This document shows positions 44,496 to 52,782 of a DNA stretch of 64,000 bases, piece by piece; the stretch's first letter is position 1; each line of letters starts with the position of its first letter. This DNA comes from JAFGPL01 sp963781805 (lineage in GTDB: Bacteria; Bacteroidota; Bacteroidia; Bacteroidales; UBA10428): the NCBI GenBank assembly GCA_963781805.1, contig CAWAHF010000004.1, positions 2,790,001 to 2,854,000 on the forward strand, read 5' to 3'. Position numbers and translations under genes: made by a program. The notes beneath the pieces were generated by a model. It saw only the letters and a list, made by a program, of their open reading frames with translations, searched no databases and was not told where the DNA came from.

Positions 44496-45131
44496 ATGAA
44501 AAAAAATTTGTTTGTAATTGTACTTTTGCTGGTGCAGTTTTATGCTTTTCCTCAGGAAAACAAGATTACAAAACTGCCTGAACCCCAAATGGATAAAGGC
44601 AAACCGCTTATGCAGGTGCTCAAAGACAGGCAATCTACAAGGACATATAGCAATCGGGATATTCCCTTACAGGAATTAGCGAACTTGCTATGGGCGGCCG
44701 ATGGTATTAACCGGAAGGAATCGGGCAAACGTACTGTTCCATCGGCAATGAACAGACAGGAAATCGATGTGTATGTCAGTAATAAGGACGGACTTTTTCG
44801 GTATGATGCCCAGGAACATGCTTTGATTACTATCCATAACCGTGATATCAGATCCCTGACAGGTACACAAGGATATGTAGCAACTGCACCGGTTAATTTA
44901 ATCTATGTAGCCAATCTCGACAAAATGGGCAGCGACAGGCAATCAAACATTGAAACCGCAAATATCGATGCCGGTTTTATCGCACAAAATGTTTATTTAT
45001 ATTGCGCCTCAGAAAATATGGCTACCGTGGTAAGAGGATCAGTGGATCGAAATAAACTGGCAGCTGAGATGGGACTCGGTCCCAACCAGTATATAATTGT
45101 TGCACAAACGGTGGGGTATCCGATTGAATAG
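44496..45131 (+). CDS. SagB-type periplasmic nitroreductase family protein
   Basis: 211 residues with a signal peptide (1-19, ending 'FYAFPQ'). The FMN-binding nitroreductase fold is indicated by 'DRQSTRTYSNRDIPLQELANLLWAADGINRKESGKRTVPSAMNRQEIDVYV', 'ALITIHNRDI', 'NIDAGFIAQNVYLYCASENMATVVRG' and the C-terminal 'IIVAQTVGYPI'. It would be an exported flavoprotein reductase. It follows the molybdenum hydroxylase genes by 37 bp, so it is likely co-transcribed and could pass or receive electrons in the same periplasmic pathway (inference). Confidence 0.88.
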   Translation: MKKNLFVIVLLLVQFYAFPQENKITKLPEPQMDKGKPLMQVLKDRQSTRTYSNRDIPLQELANLLWAADGINRKESGKRTVPSAMNRQEIDVYVSNKDGLFRYDAQEHALITIHNRDIRSLTGTQGYVATAPVNLIYVANLDKMGSDRQSNIETANIDAGFIAQNVYLYCASENMATVVRGSVDRNKLAAEMGLGPNQYIIVAQTVGYPIE

Positions 45132-45246
45132 CAAGCTATTCAGATTACCAAAGTCTTTGAAGATACAGTTGTTCAAACGATGCACTCCATAGATCATGTA
45201 TTGTTTAAAACTTAAAATATAATTCTTATAATTAATTTTACATTCA

Positions 45247-45274
45247 ATATGCTTTAATGCAGATTAAAGCATAT
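45247..45274 (+). terminator. Stem-loop after the molybdenum hydroxylase operon
   Basis: A perfect 12-bp stem (45247-45258 with 45263-45274) and a GCAG tetraloop lie 115 bp after the nitroreductase stop. The following sequence is only partly T-rich (CTGTTTCTTTTTC), so termination is likely but not certain. Confidence 0.5.
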
Positions 45275-45395
45275 AACCTGTTTCTTTTTCGGGAATGCTG
45301 TCCAACCGGGTAACTTAATCCTGACAGGTGAAGCAACTGAAATTTTTAAATTAATCAGGTTAAATCTTATATCTTTACAAAAAAAAGGTGCGCTC

Positions 45396-46262
45396 ATGGC
45401 AAACGGTAAAAACAAAAAATCTTTTCTTGAAAAATTCAAACATAAATACAGACTCTCCATATACAGAGACGAGACTTACGAGGAAGTTTTGAATCTCAGG
45501 CTTTCGAAATTGAATGTATTTACACTCATAAGTGGAATTACCTTATTATTTCTGGCGATAGTTATATCTATCATAGCCTATACTCCCGTCAGGGAATTTA
45601 TTCCGGGGTATCCGGATGAAAACACAATTGCAAATATTCAGAAGAATAAAATATTGCTCGACTCTCTCGAAATTGAGATGAATAAACGCGATAGGTATTT
45701 TGAGAATTTAAGAATAATTCTTTCAGGAGAAAATCCGGATAATTACGATAACTATTCCGATACAAATGTACAGTTAAAGAATGTTGAACTCAAACGATCT
45801 TCCGAAGATTCTGTGTTAAGGCAGATGGTCAACCAGGAGGATCCTTTCAATTTAGCTTACGAAGTTTCAAAAAGACCGGAAACATCACTCTCTTCTACTC
45901 ATTTTTTCTCTCCGATAAAAGGACTTGTTACCAATACATTCAATACAACTGATAATCATTATGGTATTGATGTTGTTGCTGCCCCCAACGAAGTAGTGAA
46001 AGCAACCCTTGACGGTACTATAATTTTATCTACCTGGACACTTGAAACTGGATGGGTAATTGAAATTCAGCATGACAATAATCTTTTATCTGTCTACAAA
46101 CACAATGCAGAATTACTGAAACGACAAGGGGATTTTGTAAAAGCCGGAGATCCAATAGCTATTATAGGAAATTCCGGAGAACTTACCACAGGACCTCATT
46201 TGCACTTCGAATTATGGCATAACATGACCCCAATCAATCCACTGGATTATATTGTATTTTAG
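45396..46262 (+). CDS. M23-family (LytM) peptidoglycan endopeptidase
   Basis: 288 residues. One membrane anchor near 40-62 ('VFTLISGITLLFLAIVISIIAY') follows a basic cytoplasmic N-terminus, so the enzyme part is periplasmic. A helical spacer leads to the LytM domain (~170-285) with 'HYGIDVVA' (zinc His and Asp), 'DGTIILS' and 'GPHLHFELWHN' (HxH). All zinc ligands are present, so it is probably active on peptide cross-links rather than a degenerate activator. It lies 23 bp upstream of dxr. Confidence 0.93.
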   Translation: MANGKNKKSFLEKFKHKYRLSIYRDETYEEVLNLRLSKLNVFTLISGITLLFLAIVISIIAYTPVREFIPGYPDENTIANIQKNKILLDSLEIEMNKRDRYFENLRIILSGENPDNYDNYSDTNVQLKNVELKRSSEDSVLRQMVNQEDPFNLAYEVSKRPETSLSSTHFFSPIKGLVTNTFNTTDNHYGIDVVAAPNEVVKATLDGTIILSTWTLETGWVIEIQHDNNLLSVYKHNAELLKRQGDFVKAGDPIAIIGNSGELTTGPHLHFELWHNMTPINPLDYIVF

Positions 46263-46285
46263 ATTTTAAAAGGGTTCTCTGAATT

Positions 46286-47453
46286 ATGAAAAAACGCCTC
46301 GCTGTATTAGGATCCACAGGTTCTATTGGTACGCAAACCCTGGACGTAATCAAAAGCCATCCCGATTCGTTTGAACTTGTTGCTATCGCAGGGGGCAGAA
46401 ATGTTGATTTGCTTGTGGAACAGGCCCTGGGTTTTCTGCCACAATATGTAGCAATTGCCGATGAAAAAAAATACGAATTTGTTCGGGATGCTTTATCTTC
46501 ATTGCCGGTAAAAGTTCTAGCCGGTCCTTCAGCAGTGGTGGAAATAGCCGCAAATGTCGATGTGGAAATGGTATTAACGGCCATGGTTGGTTACGCCGGT
46601 TTATTGCCTACCATCGAAGCCATCAAATCCGGAAAAGGATATTGCCCTTGCCAACAAAGAAACCATGGTAGTGGCAGGAGAATATATAAAACAATTAACG
46701 ATAAAAAGCGGCAGCAAAATTTTACCGGTCGATTCGGAACATTCAGCTATTTTTCAATGCCTTGCAGGTGAAAAAGAAAACGTTCCGGAAAAAATCATTC
46801 TCACTGCTTCAGGCGGACCATTTAGAGGGAAGACACGTAAGGAGCTTGAACATGTTACCAAAAAAGAAGCTCTCCTCCACCCTAATTGGTGCATGGGAGA
46901 TAAAATTACCATCGACTCGGCATCGATGATGAATAAAGGACTGGAGGTGATCGAAGCTAAATGGCTGTTTGATCTCCTACCGGAACAAATTGAAGTAATT
47001 GTTCATCCTCAGTCAATTATCCACTCAATCGTACAGTTTACCGATGGTTCAATGAAGGCACAAATGGGTTTACCCGATATGCACCTCCCTATTCAGTATG
47101 CGCTGGGATACCCTAAAAGACTAGACTCGTCCTTTCCACGACTGAATTTTGCAGACTATCCTACGTTATCATTTCATAAACCGGACACAAAAGTTTTTCG
47201 AAATCTCGATTTAGCTTTTCAAGCATTGAGAAAAGGTGGCAATATGCCCTGTATACTAAACGCATCCAATGAAATTGTGGTAGAAGCTTTTTTACAGGAA
47301 AAAATCAGATTTCTCGATATGCCTGAGATAATTGAAAAAATCATGAACAAAATAACATTTATTCCCCATCCGTCATATGATGATTACTGTAATTCTGACA
47401 ATGAAGCCAGACTAGAAACCCGTGAACTAATTGGTAATAAATCTGTTTTTTAA
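46286..47453 (+). CDS. dxr: 1-deoxy-D-xylulose-5-phosphate reductoisomerase, frameshifted in this sequence
   Basis: Second enzyme of the MEP isoprenoid pathway: DXP to MEP with NADPH. The gene is split over two frames. Frame one (46286 to ~46636) gives 'LGSTGSIGTQTLDVI' and ends in 'PTIEAIKSGK'. From ~46637 the other frame continues 'DIALANKETMVVAGEYI', 'VDSEHSAIFQCL', 'ASGGPFRGKT', 'HPNWCMGDKITIDSASMMNKGLEVIEA' to the stop. The shift lies at the A-run 46633-46636, where one extra A would explain it. Joined, the protein is ~388 residues, the normal family length, and no other damage is seen. A sequencing or assembly error is the likeliest cause, since the gene is usually essential. rseP follows, a common Bacteroidota order. 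Confidence 0.93.
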
Positions 47454-47466
47454 GCCATATTTTTAG

Positions 47467-47494
47467 TTGAAATTGAATTAACGTCTTATTTTTG
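47467..47494 (+). promoter_or_regulatory. Candidate promoter of rseP
   Basis: TATTTTTG (47487-47494) is a perfect -7 box. TTG (47467-47469) lies 17 nt upstream, a short spacing. This would give rseP its own promoter between dxr and the ATG at 47532. Confidence 0.4.
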
Positions 47495-47531
47495 CAGGAA
47501 TTTTACTTAAGATTAATTTTAAATTTAATAA

Positions 47532-48887
47532 ATGGGTGTAGTAATTCAGATAGGCCAGTTACTGTTAAGCCTGTCCATTTTGGTTATCCTTCACGAACTG
47601 GGACATTTTCTATTTGCAAGACTTTTTAAAACGCGTGTAGAAAAATTTTACCTGTTTTTCGATCCCTGGTTTTCGTTGTTTAAAATTAAGAAAGGTGACA
47701 CCGAATATGGTATTGGCTGGCTCCCCCTGGGAGGGTATGTGAAAATTGCCGGGATGATGGATGAATCGATGGACAAAGAACAGCTTAAAAAGCCACCACA
47801 GCCGTATGAATTTCGCTCAAAACCTGCCTGGCAGAGACTGTTAATAATGCTTGGCGGCGTTTCAGTTAATTTGTTACTGGGTATCGTCATATATGCCTTT
47901 ATTTTATTTACCTGGGGTGAAAAATATCTACCAGTAAAGAATGTTACCGATGGTATCTGGTGTACCGATTCACTGGTAATGGATCTTGGTCTGAAAAACG
48001 GGGATAAAATCATTTCGGTAAATGGAATTGAACCAGAGCGATTTTCAGATATCGTTACCGAAATGGTTTTCGGAGGAAATATGGTTATTGAGAGAAATCA
48101 CGAAAAGAAGGTAATAAATATTCCTGAAGATTTTGTTGGAAAGCTGGTTGACAAAAGGCGATCACTCCTTCTTTATCCCAGGGTGCCATTCATTATTAAG
48201 GAAATTCCGGATACTTCTTTAAATAAAAATACCGGTTTTAAACCACTCGACAGAGTAATATCCCTGGATGGAGCTTCCGTTAAATATTACGACCAGTTTA
48301 AGCCTGTTGCTGATTCACTGAAAGGAAGAAACATCACAATTGGTGTTCTCAGGGGAAATGACACATTGACACTCCATGGAAGACTTGATGACGAAGGTCG
48401 TCTGGGTGTTATCATTACATTACCGGATTATGATGATTTGGAGAAGCTTGGAATATATGATTTCAATGTAAGAAAATTTTCATTTCTGCAATCTATTCCG
48501 GCCGGACTCCATAAAGCGAAAGAAAAACTTGGATTTTATATCAAACAATTCAAATTGATATTTAATTTTAAAACAGGCGCTTATAAAGGTCTTGGAGGAT
48601 TTGGATCCATTGGAGGTTTATTTCCACCCACCTGGGAATGGGAATCTTTTTGGGAAATAACTGCATTTCTTTCATTAATTCTTGCGTTTATGAATATTTT
48701 ACCTATTCCGGCGCTGGATGGAGGCCATGTTACATTCCTGCTCTACGAAATGATTACCGGACGAAAACCAGGAGAGAAGTTTATGGAATATGCCCAGATT
48801 ATAGGTATGGTTATCCTGTTTTCGTTGCTGATCTATGCCAATGGGAATGATTTTTATCGATGGATACAACAATTCTTCAATAAATAA
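47532..48887 (+). CDS. rseP: Site-2 protease RseP (M50)
   Basis: 451 residues. Intramembrane zinc protease that cuts membrane-spanning segments such as anti-sigma factors. The first membrane helix carries 'HELGH' at 21-25. 'GWLPLGGYVKIAGMMDES' follows. Two PDZ-like domains lie at ~125-215 and ~220-300 ('LGLKNGDKIISVNGIEP', 'TGFKPLDRVISLDGASV'). The C-terminal 'NILPIPALDGGHVTFLLYE' supplies the third zinc ligand. It lies 78 bp after dxr. Confidence 0.96.
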   Translation: MGVVIQIGQLLLSLSILVILHELGHFLFARLFKTRVEKFYLFFDPWFSLFKIKKGDTEYGIGWLPLGGYVKIAGMMDESMDKEQLKKPPQPYEFRSKPAWQRLLIMLGGVSVNLLLGIVIYAFILFTWGEKYLPVKNVTDGIWCTDSLVMDLGLKNGDKIISVNGIEPERFSDIVTEMVFGGNMVIERNHEKKVINIPEDFVGKLVDKRRSLLLYPRVPFIIKEIPDTSLNKNTGFKPLDRVISLDGASVKYYDQFKPVADSLKGRNITIGVLRGNDTLTLHGRLDDEGRLGVIITLPDYDDLEKLGIYDFNVRKFSFLQSIPAGLHKAKEKLGFYIKQFKLIFNFKTGAYKGLGGFGSIGGLFPPTWEWESFWEITAFLSLILAFMNILPIPALDGGHVTFLLYEMITGRKPGEKFMEYAQIIGMVILFSLLIYANGNDFYRWIQQFFNK

Positions 48888-48922
48888 CAATTGTATATCT
48901 CAATTACTAATTAAAATATTTC

Positions 48923-48930
48923 TAACTTTG
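48923..48930 (+). promoter_or_regulatory. Candidate -7 box for tatA
   Basis: TAACTTTG is a perfect TAnnTTTG, 26 bp before the tatA ATG. No clear TTTG lies at the expected distance upstream. Confidence 0.3.
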
Positions 48931-48956
48931 TTGAAATGAATTAAATATAGATACAA

Positions 48957-49157
48957 ATGAATATAGCACTGATATTAGCATTACCCGGCCCGACAGAAAT
49001 TATTCTTATTATTCTAGCTCTTCTTTTTCTTTTTGGAGGTAAAAAAATTCCGGAATTGATGAAGGGATTAGGCCAGGGAATGCGAGAATTTAAAAAAGCA
49101 TCAAAAGGGGATGAAGCAGAAGAATCCAAGTCTTCTGGTTCAATTGATAACAAATAA
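48957..49157 (+). CDS. tatA: Sec-independent translocase subunit TatA
   Basis: 66 residues, the usual TatA/E size. One N-terminal membrane helix ('PTEIILIILALLFLFGGKKIPELMKGLGQGMREFKKA') contains the conserved FGxxKIPEL hinge and amphipathic helix. The tail is short and charged. With TatC (not in the window) it exports folded proteins bearing twin-arginine signals, a candidate being the molybdenum subunit at 42305. It is followed by a strong terminator, so it is a monocistronic unit. Confidence 0.96.
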   Translation: MNIALILALPGPTEIILIILALLFLFGGKKIPELMKGLGQGMREFKKASKGDEAEESKSSGSIDNK

Positions 49158-49182
49158 CATTTACCTTTTGAAATAATGTGTC

Positions 49183-49222
49183 ACCTGTCTGTTTTACATG
49201 TGTACGGACAGGTATTTTTTAT
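49183..49222 (+). terminator. Intrinsic terminator of tatA
   Basis: A ~10-bp stem with one G-T pair (ACCTGTCTGT at 49183-49192 with ACGGACAGGT at 49204-49213) is followed by six Ts (49215-49220). Confidence 0.85.
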
Positions 49223-49265
49223 TAATTTAGTCCGTCACCTCGAAATAGAAAAGTAAGATTGTTTT

Positions 49266-50456
49266 ATGCGTATCGGTTTACTACTAATAATTTTGACAGT
49301 TACGGAATTACAGTTATTCCCACAGGAAACCGACACAAATTATAGCAAACCTGTCGAAATTAAGGGGGTACAAGTCAAAGCGCCAGTCTATCCCGATATT
49401 TTTTACGAATACCGCATTGCCGAACTCAATAAGAAAACTCCCATTGAGCTGGATTACAATGAAACGGTAAGGAAATACATCGAATTATACAGCATTAAAC
49501 GGCGTGATGAATTCGCCAAAATCATCGGACTATCACAACTTTATTTTCCCTATCTTGATGAAATACTGGCGAAGCATAATCTACCCTTAGAATTAAAATA
49601 CCTGACTATTATTGAATCGGGACTTGACCCTTTGGCTGTTTCAAAATCAGGAGCAGTTGGTTTATGGCAGTTTTTACTTAACACCTGCCGGTTATTCGAC
49701 CTTAAAGTAGATTCTTATATCGATGAAAGAAAAGATATTTTTAAATCTACAGAAGCTGCCTGCAAATATCTTGAATATCTATATAATACATTTAACGACT
49801 GGAATCTTGTAATTGCCTCATACAACGGTGGTCCCGGGGATGTAAGAAAAGCCATTGAGAGAAGCCAAGGCAAACTGGATTATTGGCAACTTCGTCCTTA
49901 CCTATCGGAACAGGCACAGAATTATGTGCCGGCATTTATTGCCGCAGCTTACTTGATGAATTATTATCAGGATCATCAAATTCTTCCTGTACCGCCCTCA
50001 TACAACTATTCCGATCTGGACTCGTTACAGCTGGATTATTCAATTACGTTCAGCCAAATATCTGAAATGATAAACATCCCAATTGAGACACTTAGATTTT
50101 TGAATCCTGTTTATAAAATCGATGTAATTCCGGATATGAAAAGCGACGCGGTGCTTGTTCTTCCGAAAGAAAAAACACTTGAATATCTTAAAAATGAATC
50201 GAGAATTCTGGGCAAAAACCCCGATATAGAAAACTATCAGACCATGATAGACAATGCTCAATCGTTTAAGAATAAAGTAAAAATTATCCATACAGTTGAA
50301 AAAGGTGAATTCTTTCATAAAATTGCTTTGAAATACAACTGCACGCTCGAAAATATCAAAGCATGGAACCATCTTTCTGACAATTCGCTTGTTCCTGGTC
50401 AGAAGCTTATAATTTGGGTGGATAAATCGTATCTTGATAAAAACGCTATTCCATAG
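49266..50456 (+). CDS. Lytic transglycosylase with C-terminal LysM (MltD-like)
   Basis: 396 residues. Signal peptide ~1-20. The SLT domain (~95-245) has catalytic Glu117 in 'LTIIESGLDPLAVSKSGAVGLWQF', then 'DERKDIFKSTEAACKYLEYLYNTFNDWNLVIASYNGGPGDVRKAIER' and 'NYVPAFIAAAYLM'. A LysM domain for peptidoglycan binding lies near 345-392 ('HTVEKGEFFHKIALKYNCTLENIKAWNHL'). It cleaves glycan strands to 1,6-anhydromuropeptides in the periplasm. 'GLWQFLLNTCRLF' departs from the common 'GLWQFMPSTAR', but the key Glu and the second motif are intact. Confidence 0.93.
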   Translation: MRIGLLLIILTVTELQLFPQETDTNYSKPVEIKGVQVKAPVYPDIFYEYRIAELNKKTPIELDYNETVRKYIELYSIKRRDEFAKIIGLSQLYFPYLDEILAKHNLPLELKYLTIIESGLDPLAVSKSGAVGLWQFLLNTCRLFDLKVDSYIDERKDIFKSTEAACKYLEYLYNTFNDWNLVIASYNGGPGDVRKAIERSQGKLDYWQLRPYLSEQAQNYVPAFIAAAYLMNYYQDHQILPVPPSYNYSDLDSLQLDYSITFSQISEMINIPIETLRFLNPVYKIDVIPDMKSDAVLVLPKEKTLEYLKNESRILGKNPDIENYQTMIDNAQSFKNKVKIIHTVEKGEFFHKIALKYNCTLENIKAWNHLSDNSLVPGQKLIIWVDKSYLDKNAIP

Positions 50457-50496
50457 AAATTGGCACAAAAGTTGATTTAAATTTTATTGTTAAAAA

Positions 50497-51519
50497 ATGA
50501 AAATCATGAAAAACCTTAAAACATTATTCGTCATTCGGCACCTGGCAATTCTCATGATCCTGTTCGCATGCAATTCAACAAATAGAAAACCTATGCTCCC
50601 TTCAGTAACAGGGAAACCTGGCGACTTAGCCATTGTAATTGACAAAGCAGATTGGAATACAGAGATTGGAGAAAAATTAAGAAACATTTTTGAAGAACCC
50701 TTTCAGGTGTTGCCTCAATACGAACCGATTTTTAATATTTTACCGATACCACATGATGCATTTAACAGTGTAATGCAACCTCAGCGGAATGTTATTATGG
50801 TTGATGTTAGTCCGAGATTTACCGAATCCAAAATGGTAGTTCAAAAAGATATTTATGCCAAATCTCAGGTAATAGTCGATTTGTATGCCAAAGATGATTC
50901 TGCCTTTATAAAAATACTCGATGAAAACGCAAGGAAAATCGTTGCCATTTTTGAAGATGCCGAGCGAACCAGACTAATGGACTCCTACAAACATAATCTG
51001 GATGAAAATATTTATAAATATCTTAGAAATAAGCGCCATATCTCCCTTTTGGTTCCCAAAGGCTATAAAATGATAATCGATTCCTCAGATTTTATTTGGA
51101 TGAGGCAGGAGATAGGAGCCACTATACTTGGCATATTTATTTACGAATACAATTACACAGACACTAATACTTTTACTTCCGAATACCTTATAAACAAAAG
51201 AAATCAGTTTCTGAAGAAATATGTGGAAGGTGAGGTTGAAGGATCCTACATGACAACAGAACGTGAATTCGGACCGGTATTTTCACAATATATGTTGCGG
51301 GGAGAAAGATACGTGGCAGAACTCAGAGGTTTATGGAAGGTTGTAAATGGCATCGCAATGGGAGGGCCGTTTATGAGTATTACCACACTGGATGAGAAGA
51401 GAAATAAAATAGTTACTGTTGAAGGTTTTGTATTTGCTGCCGGAGAAAACAAACGCAATTACCTCAGGCAGGTGGATGCTGTTGTATTAAGTCTCGAAAT
51501 TCTGAATGATACCAACTAA
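50497..51519 (+). CDS. DUF4837 family lipoprotein
   Basis: 340 residues. Lipobox 'LFAC' (Cys at 25) marks a lipoprotein. The sequence fits DUF4837: 'SVTGKPGDLAIVIDKADW', 'ILPIPHDAFNSVMQPQRNVIMVDVS', 'WMRQEIGATILGIFIYEYNYTD', 'GLWKVVNGIAMGGPFMSITTLDEKRNKIVTVEGFVFAAGENKRNYLRQ'. The family is widespread in Bacteroidota and of unknown function. It is 40 bp after the lytic transglycosylase, perhaps in one operon, which hints at an envelope role. A second in-frame ATG lies at codon 4. Confidence 0.88.
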   Translation: MKIMKNLKTLFVIRHLAILMILFACNSTNRKPMLPSVTGKPGDLAIVIDKADWNTEIGEKLRNIFEEPFQVLPQYEPIFNILPIPHDAFNSVMQPQRNVIMVDVSPRFTESKMVVQKDIYAKSQVIVDLYAKDDSAFIKILDENARKIVAIFEDAERTRLMDSYKHNLDENIYKYLRNKRHISLLVPKGYKMIIDSSDFIWMRQEIGATILGIFIYEYNYTDTNTFTSEYLINKRNQFLKKYVEGEVEGSYMTTEREFGPVFSQYMLRGERYVAELRGLWKVVNGIAMGGPFMSITTLDEKRNKIVTVEGFVFAAGENKRNYLRQVDAVVLSLEILNDTN

Positions 51520-51552
51520 TTCTGAATTTTAATACAACCCTGGCCAGGGATT

Positions 51553-51828
51553 TCAATTTTGATCCATGACTTTCTGCTTTGTCCGTTTAGGAGGAACCGG
51601 ATCAAATCCTTGTGTTCCCCACGGATGACAACGAAGAATTCGTTTGATTGCCAGCCAGCTCCCGAAAAAAAGTCCGTGAATTTTCAAGGCCTGCACAGCA
51701 TATTCAGAACAGGTGGGTATATGCCTGCAGCTTGCAGGAAATAAGGGGGAAATAGCTATCTGATAAAATTTTATCGGAAGAATAGCTATATAAATTAATA
51801 TTTTTCTAATAATCTGTATAAACGTCAT
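51553..51828 (-). CDS. yidD: YidD-type membrane protein insertion efficiency factor
   Basis: 91 residues. 'ILPIKFYQIAISPLFPASCRHIPTCSEYAVQALKIHGLFFGSWLAIKRILRCHPWG' matches the HlyA-like/YidD family, including the conserved Cys residues and 'RCHPWG'. It is peripheral to the inner membrane and assists YidC-dependent insertion. It lies 36 bp after the queD-like gene on the same strand. Confidence 0.95.
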   Translation of the reverse strand: MTFIQIIRKILIYIAILPIKFYQIAISPLFPASCRHIPTCSEYAVQALKIHGLFFGSWLAIKRILRCHPWGTQGFDPVPPKRTKQKVMDQN

Positions 51829-51864
51829 GTAGAAATAAATTTGGTCTGTCTACCGAAGGCATCT

Positions 51865-52275
51865 TTATTCTCCTGAATACTCTACAAAATTCCGTTCGGT
51901 TTCATATAAAATAACCTGCAATTCAAAACTTTGGTTAATTTTCTTCCTGAGGATGTTCCATATGGTTACTGCAATATTTTCAGCGGTAGGGTTCAGATTG
52001 CGGAATTCACTTACATCAAGGTTCAGATTTTTATGATCAAATTTTTTTAGGATGTTTTTTTCGATAATTTCTTTCAAAATCTTCATATCCATCACATAAC
52101 CCGACCTGGCATCAATTTCACCTTTCACTTTCACAACCAAATCGTAGTTGTGCCCATGGTAATTAGGATTACTGCATACACCAAAAACTTTTTCATTGGT
52201 TTTATCGTCCCATTGTTTATTGAAAAGACGATGCGCAGCATTGAAATGAGTTTTTCGACAAGCAGTTACTTTCAT
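51865..52275 (-). CDS. queD: 6-pyruvoyl-tetrahydropterin synthase/QueD family protein
   Basis: 136 residues from the ATG at 52275. The frame is open further upstream, but the extra 35 residues are not family-like and would run into the divergent gene. Zinc-binding His residues are in 'THFNAAHRLFN' and 'YHGHNY', preceded by 'VCSNPN', which supplies the conserved Cys. 'DARSGYVMDMKILKEIIEKNILKKFDHKNLN' and 'NPTAENIAVTIWN' complete the pattern. It probably converts dihydroneopterin triphosphate to 6-carboxytetrahydropterin for queuosine; a pterin synthase role cannot be excluded. Confidence 0.88.
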   Translation of the reverse strand: MKVTACRKTHFNAAHRLFNKQWDDKTNEKVFGVCSNPNYHGHNYDLVVKVKGEIDARSGYVMDMKILKEIIEKNILKKFDHKNLNLDVSEFRNLNPTAENIAVTIWNILRKKINQSFELQVILYETERNFVEYSGE

Positions 52276-52380
52276 CGGGATAATTTTATGTTGTAAACAC
52301 GATACAAGTTGAAATGTTTTATTTTTATAGGCTACAAATTTATGAATTAAAAAGCTAACCTCATTATCGGGTTGAAACAT

Positions 52381-52689
52381 ATGGATTTTTCAGTCTTTGC
52401 ATATGGGACCCTCAAGGATGGTAAAATCAGAAAATACCTTTTATCCAGAAATGTTCCGGCAAAGAAAGATTCCCTTTCCGGTTTCAGGATTGATCAGATT
52501 TCTCTTGACGGTATATGTTACCCGGTAGCGATTAGAGATCCCTTTAATAAAAAAGTGATTCATGGTGTATTTTTCAAGGTAAATGAGAGAGAGATAAAAT
52601 TACTGGATGAATATGAATCGGATGCATACAAGCGGATTCAGGTAATTTTAAACAGCGGGAAAGAAGCCTGGCTTTATATTAAGGCTTGA
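52381..52689 (+). CDS. Gamma-glutamylcyclotransferase-like (AIG2/GGCT) protein
   Basis: 102 residues from the ATG at 52381; a TTG three codons earlier is a weaker choice. It has the GGCT signature 'FAYGTLKDGKIRKYLL' at the N-terminus, then 'GICYPVAIRDP', 'VIHGVFFKV' and 'IKLLDEYESDAYKRIQV' with the conserved acidic residue. Members act on gamma-glutamyl peptides or gamma-glutamylamines, but many small bacterial members are uncharacterised. Confidence 0.85.
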   Translation: MDFSVFAYGTLKDGKIRKYLLSRNVPAKKDSLSGFRIDQISLDGICYPVAIRDPFNKKVIHGVFFKVNEREIKLLDEYESDAYKRIQVILNSGKEAWLYIKA

Positions 52690-52734
52690 AAATTATACAT
52701 GGCTTATATTTTTAACACTTTTTAACTCGGAATA

Positions 52735-52765
52735 TTTGTTTCAAACCTGTTGAGTAGTAAATTTG
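52735..52765 (+). promoter_or_regulatory. Textbook Bacteroidota promoter
   Basis: TTTG (52735-52738), exactly 19 nt, then TAAATTTG (52758-52765), a full consensus match. Transcription should start near 52772, about 11 bases before the GTG at 52783. This supports that GTG as the start of the next gene. Confidence 0.75.
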
Positions 52766-52782
52766 AAAAATAATATTTTGGT

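Noticed and set aside
46286..46771. Treating the two dxr frames as separate genes
   Set aside because: Each carries one part of a single DXR, the motifs join exactly at the A-run, and the summed length is normal.
51538..51549. Palindrome CCCTGGCCAGGG between the convergent DUF4837 and yidD genes as a terminator
   Set aside because: The possible stem is only four base pairs with no adjacent T-run on either strand.
52276..52380. Longer start for the queD-like gene (up to 52380)
   Set aside because: The extra residues are not family-like and would overlap the GGCT-like gene; the ATG at 52275 gives the normal N-terminus.
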